DNA of 64,000 bases, from contig OW818676.1 in the NCBI GenBank assembly GCA_942493235.1, positions 2,480,001-2,544,000 on the forward strand, given 5' to 3'. Shown one piece after another: positions 62,012 through 64,000 of the stretch (position 1 is its first letter; each line of letters opens with the position of its first letter). The stretch comes from ENR-C587 sp942493235. Lineage in GTDB: Bacteria > Bacteroidota > Ignavibacteria > Kapaibacteriales > UBA2268. The translations under genes were made by a program, and so were the position numbers. Below the pieces are notes generated by a model. It made no database searches and was not told where the DNA came from. It saw nothing but the letters and a program-made list of their open reading frames with translations.

Positions 62012-63967
62012 ATGCAAGACAAAACTGATATAGATATTTCAATTGTTATTGTAAATTACAATGTTAAAGATTTTCTCTATCAGTGTCTTGACTCGATATA
62101 TTTATCTAAAACAAATTATAAAATCGAAGTAATAGTGGTTGATAATGATTCAACTGACGGCTCGGTTAGCTTTTTAAAGCCATTATTTACTAATGTTAAT
62201 TTCATAGAATTAAAAGATAATATTGGTTTCGGCAAAGCAAATAATCTAGGATTTTCTATTGCTAAAGGTGATTATATACTTATTCTCAATCCGGATACGG
62301 TATTAGAAGAAAACACTTTAGAAATGATGCTTGAGTATATGCTTTCTCATCCTGAAGTAGGAATATCGGGCTGTAAGGTATTAAATCCGGACGGGAGTTT
62401 TCAATTGCCATGCCGTCGCGGATTTCCGACCCCTTGGGCTGCGTTTTGCAAATTATTCGGACTTCAAAAGATTTTTCCCAAGTCGAAATTGTTTGCCAGA
62501 TATAATCAAACATTCAGAAGTGAAAATGAAACTTATTATATAGATGCTATCATTGGTGCCTTTATGTTTGCCCGTAAATCCGTAATTGATGAACTCAAGG
62601 GTTTCGACCCGGACTTCTTTATGTACGGTGAAGACTTGGATTTGTGTTTTAGGACCTATAAAGCCGGATACAAGGTTGCTTATGTTCATTCTGCCAAGAT
62701 TATCCATTATAAAGGCGAAAGCACAAAGAGGAGCTCTATTAACGAAATAAAGCACTTCTATCAAGCAATGGAGATTTTTGCTCGCAAGCATATATCTAAT
62801 TCAGGAATATATCTGATATTTTTAAAAATCGGAATTTGGCTAAGAGCATCTTTATCATTTATAATGAAGTATAAAGAAGATATAATCTTTATATTTCTTG
62901 ATTTATTAATTGCGAATTTAGCATTTATTTTAAGTACTAATTATAGATTTGGCGGTTATTTTAATTTACCGCCGCATGCTTATCCTACTGTATTTATATT
63001 TTTATCTTTAGCAATATTTGTTTCATTTATAGCTGTTGGGGAATATTTCGAGCAGGAGAAGTCAATCAAAAAATCTTTTCAAGGGCTTATGTTTAGCTTT
63101 TTTATACTTTCGTCCCTGACATACTATTTTAATGATTATGCCTTTAGTCGCGGTGTATTATTGATGACAATTGGTTCTACTGTCATATTCACAATTCTGT
63201 CCAGAGGGATTTATTCGTTTCGCTCAAGAATAAAAGGCAACTCTGCCGATAAAAATATTGCTATACTCGGACTCTCTGATTATACTGTTAAAATTATTAA
63301 TAGTTTCCAGAATCTCGAATCAAGAACTGCTAATTTAATAGGTATTATAAGTACCAAAAAAGAAGATAATAGTCGGCTAAATAATATTCCGATTATCGGC
63401 AATATTAATTATTTGAAACAGATAATAAAGCAATATAATATCAATGAAGTGGTTATTAGTGATAAATCTTTATCAAATAATGCACTTATGCAATTAATAT
63501 CCGAGAATAATTTTTCTTCGGTTAAGTTTCATTTGGTAAAAGAATATGATGAAGTAATAGCTTCTAGAATATTGAATGATGTATCAAATATTGAACCGAC
63601 TATACCAATTTATAATTTAGCGAAATTCAGATATAAAATTTCTAAGCGAGCAATGGATATTTTATTATCATTAATCTCTCTGACATTAGGTTTGCCTTTT
63701 GTATTATACAAATCAAAGGTTCAAGATAAAGGTACTTTAAATAATTTATGGAATGTATTAAAGGGGAAAATGTCCTTTATAGGACTATATAAAATAGATA
63801 ATAGAAAGTATGACATCGGGAAAATCGGTATTATTGGGCTGGCACATATCAGTAAACCCGATAGATTGACCGAGCATTCGATTGATAAGTTAAATGATTA
63901 CTATTTAAGACATTACAGCTTCTCGATAGATATTGACATACTAATAAAAAATTTAACAAGAAAATAA
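62012..63967 (+). CDS. Glycosyltransferase family 2 fused to a CoA-binding and degenerate sugar-phosphate transferase region
   Basis: A 651-residue protein. Residues 1-270 are a GT2 domain of rhamnosyltransferase type: SIVIVNYNVKDFLYQCLDSI, VVDNDSTDGSV, LILNPDTVLEE and FFMYGEDLDLCFR. About 290-410 hold four to five membrane helices. About 415-530 is a Rossmann-like domain (NIAILGLSDYTVKIINSF, NEVVISDKSLS) as found in WcaJ/WbaP-type polyprenyl glycosyl-phosphotransferases. The last 100 residues recall that enzyme (SKRAMDILLSLISLTLGLPF, WNVLKGKMSFIGL, YYLRHYSFSIDIDILIKNL) but lack the usual catalytic Asp-Glu/PRP segment. Probably acts in surface polysaccharide assembly. Confidence 0.82.
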   Translation: MQDKTDIDISIVIVNYNVKDFLYQCLDSIYLSKTNYKIEVIVVDNDSTDGSVSFLKPLFTNVNFIELKDNIGFGKANNLGFSIAKGDYILILNPDTVLEENTLEMMLEYMLSHPEVGISGCKVLNPDGSFQLPCRRGFPTPWAAFCKLFGLQKIFPKSKLFARYNQTFRSENETYYIDAIIGAFMFARKSVIDELKGFDPDFFMYGEDLDLCFRTYKAGYKVAYVHSAKIIHYKGESTKRSSINEIKHFYQAMEIFARKHISNSGIYLIFLKIGIWLRASLSFIMKYKEDIIFIFLDLLIANLAFILSTNYRFGGYFNLPPHAYPTVFIFLSLAIFVSFIAVGEYFEQEKSIKKSFQGLMFSFFILSSLTYYFNDYAFSRGVLLMTIGSTVIFTILSRGIYSFRSRIKGNSADKNIAILGLSDYTVKIINSFQNLESRTANLIGIISTKKEDNSRLNNIPIIGNINYLKQIIKQYNINEVVISDKSLSNNALMQLISENNFSSVKFHLVKEYDEVIASRILNDVSNIEPTIPIYNLAKFRYKISKRAMDILLSLISLTLGLPFVLYKSKVQDKGTLNNLWNVLKGKMSFIGLYKIDNRKYDIGKIGIIGLAHISKPDRLTEHSIDKLNDYYLRHYSFSIDIDILIKNLTRK

Positions 63968-63988
63968 ATTATTCAAAAGGATAAATAT

Positions 63989-64000
63989 ATGACTAATAAA
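63989..64000 (+). CDS. Start of the next gene (cut by the window end)
   Basis: ATG ACT AAT AAA follows an AAAAGG ribosome-binding site (63976-63980) 21 bp after the glycosyltransferase stop, on the same strand. Only four codons are visible, so the product cannot be named; it is likely in the same operon. Confidence 0.55.

Overview
The window is AT-rich chromosomal DNA from a Gram-negative bacterium of the Bacteroidota/Chlorobiota (FCB) supergroup. The evidence is: large exported proteins ending in type IX secretion-type sorting domains, many OmpA-like and beta-barrel outer-membrane proteins and lipoproteins, a serine-palmitoyltransferase-like enzyme, and promoters of the Bacteroidota form (TTTG, about 19 bp, TAnnTTTG) before a tRNA gene and ridA. 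A flagellar switch operon (fliL-fliM-fliN-fliO) and a soluble chemoreceptor in the same window point to a motile early-branching lineage of the Ignavibacteria/Kapabacteria kind rather than a typical gliding Bacteroidetes. That placement is an inference.

Layout. 0-5 kb: a 21-bp tandem repeat, an SseB-like gene, a lipoprotein tyrosine phosphatase, a scar of transposon remnants and a beta-lactamase fragment, and a beta-barrel/OmpA protein. 5-14.4 kb: two pairs of TldD/TldE-family proteins. One pair has a Tat signal on TldD; the other has Sec signals on both members and one member has lost its metal site. Between them lie a small beta-barrel, a PLP acyltransferase (SPT-like) and an array of palindromic repeats. 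14.7-19.5 kb: a chemoreceptor with an [FeFe]-hydrogenase-like sensor, a TerC protein, and a response regulator overlapping a MazG-like gene. 19.5-33 kb: T9SS-type secreted proteins, a lipoprotein, the flagellar operon, gmk, an alkyltransferase, a repetitive low-complexity protein and an outer-membrane protein. 33-42 kb: a carboxyltransferase subunit, an exported rubrerythrin, a DUF2231 protein, cytochrome bd oxidase (cydAB), xseA, a cytosine deaminase and a DUF2279 protein. 42-50 kb: rodZ-like, moxR-like, a BMP-type lipoprotein, tRNA-Pro, a broken IS630 element fused to a second, truncated copy of the phosphatase, an intact beta-lactamase-like hydrolase, a PD40/OmpA lipoprotein and ridA. 50-64 kb: an AIM24-like protein, a large T9SS cargo protein, a PAS/GAF histidine kinase, an Ig-like lipoprotein, a divergent hemB, mntP, a GNAT-like protein, a glycosyltransferase fusion, and the first codons of another gene.

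Themes. Envelope and secretion functions dominate. Oxygen and redox handling is represented by cydAB with an exported rubrerythrin and by a redox or hydrogen-sensing chemoreceptor. Two intergenic repeat systems stand out: modular hairpin arrays with compensatory base changes, and a 130-bp MITE-like element present twice in opposite orientation. A 435-bp segment near 1.65-2.08 kb is duplicated at 46.4-46.9 kb; each copy keeps a different intact gene and loses the other next to a transposase remnant.

No CRISPR array, rRNA or prophage was seen. All functional assignments come from reading motifs and overall family resemblance; no database search was run.
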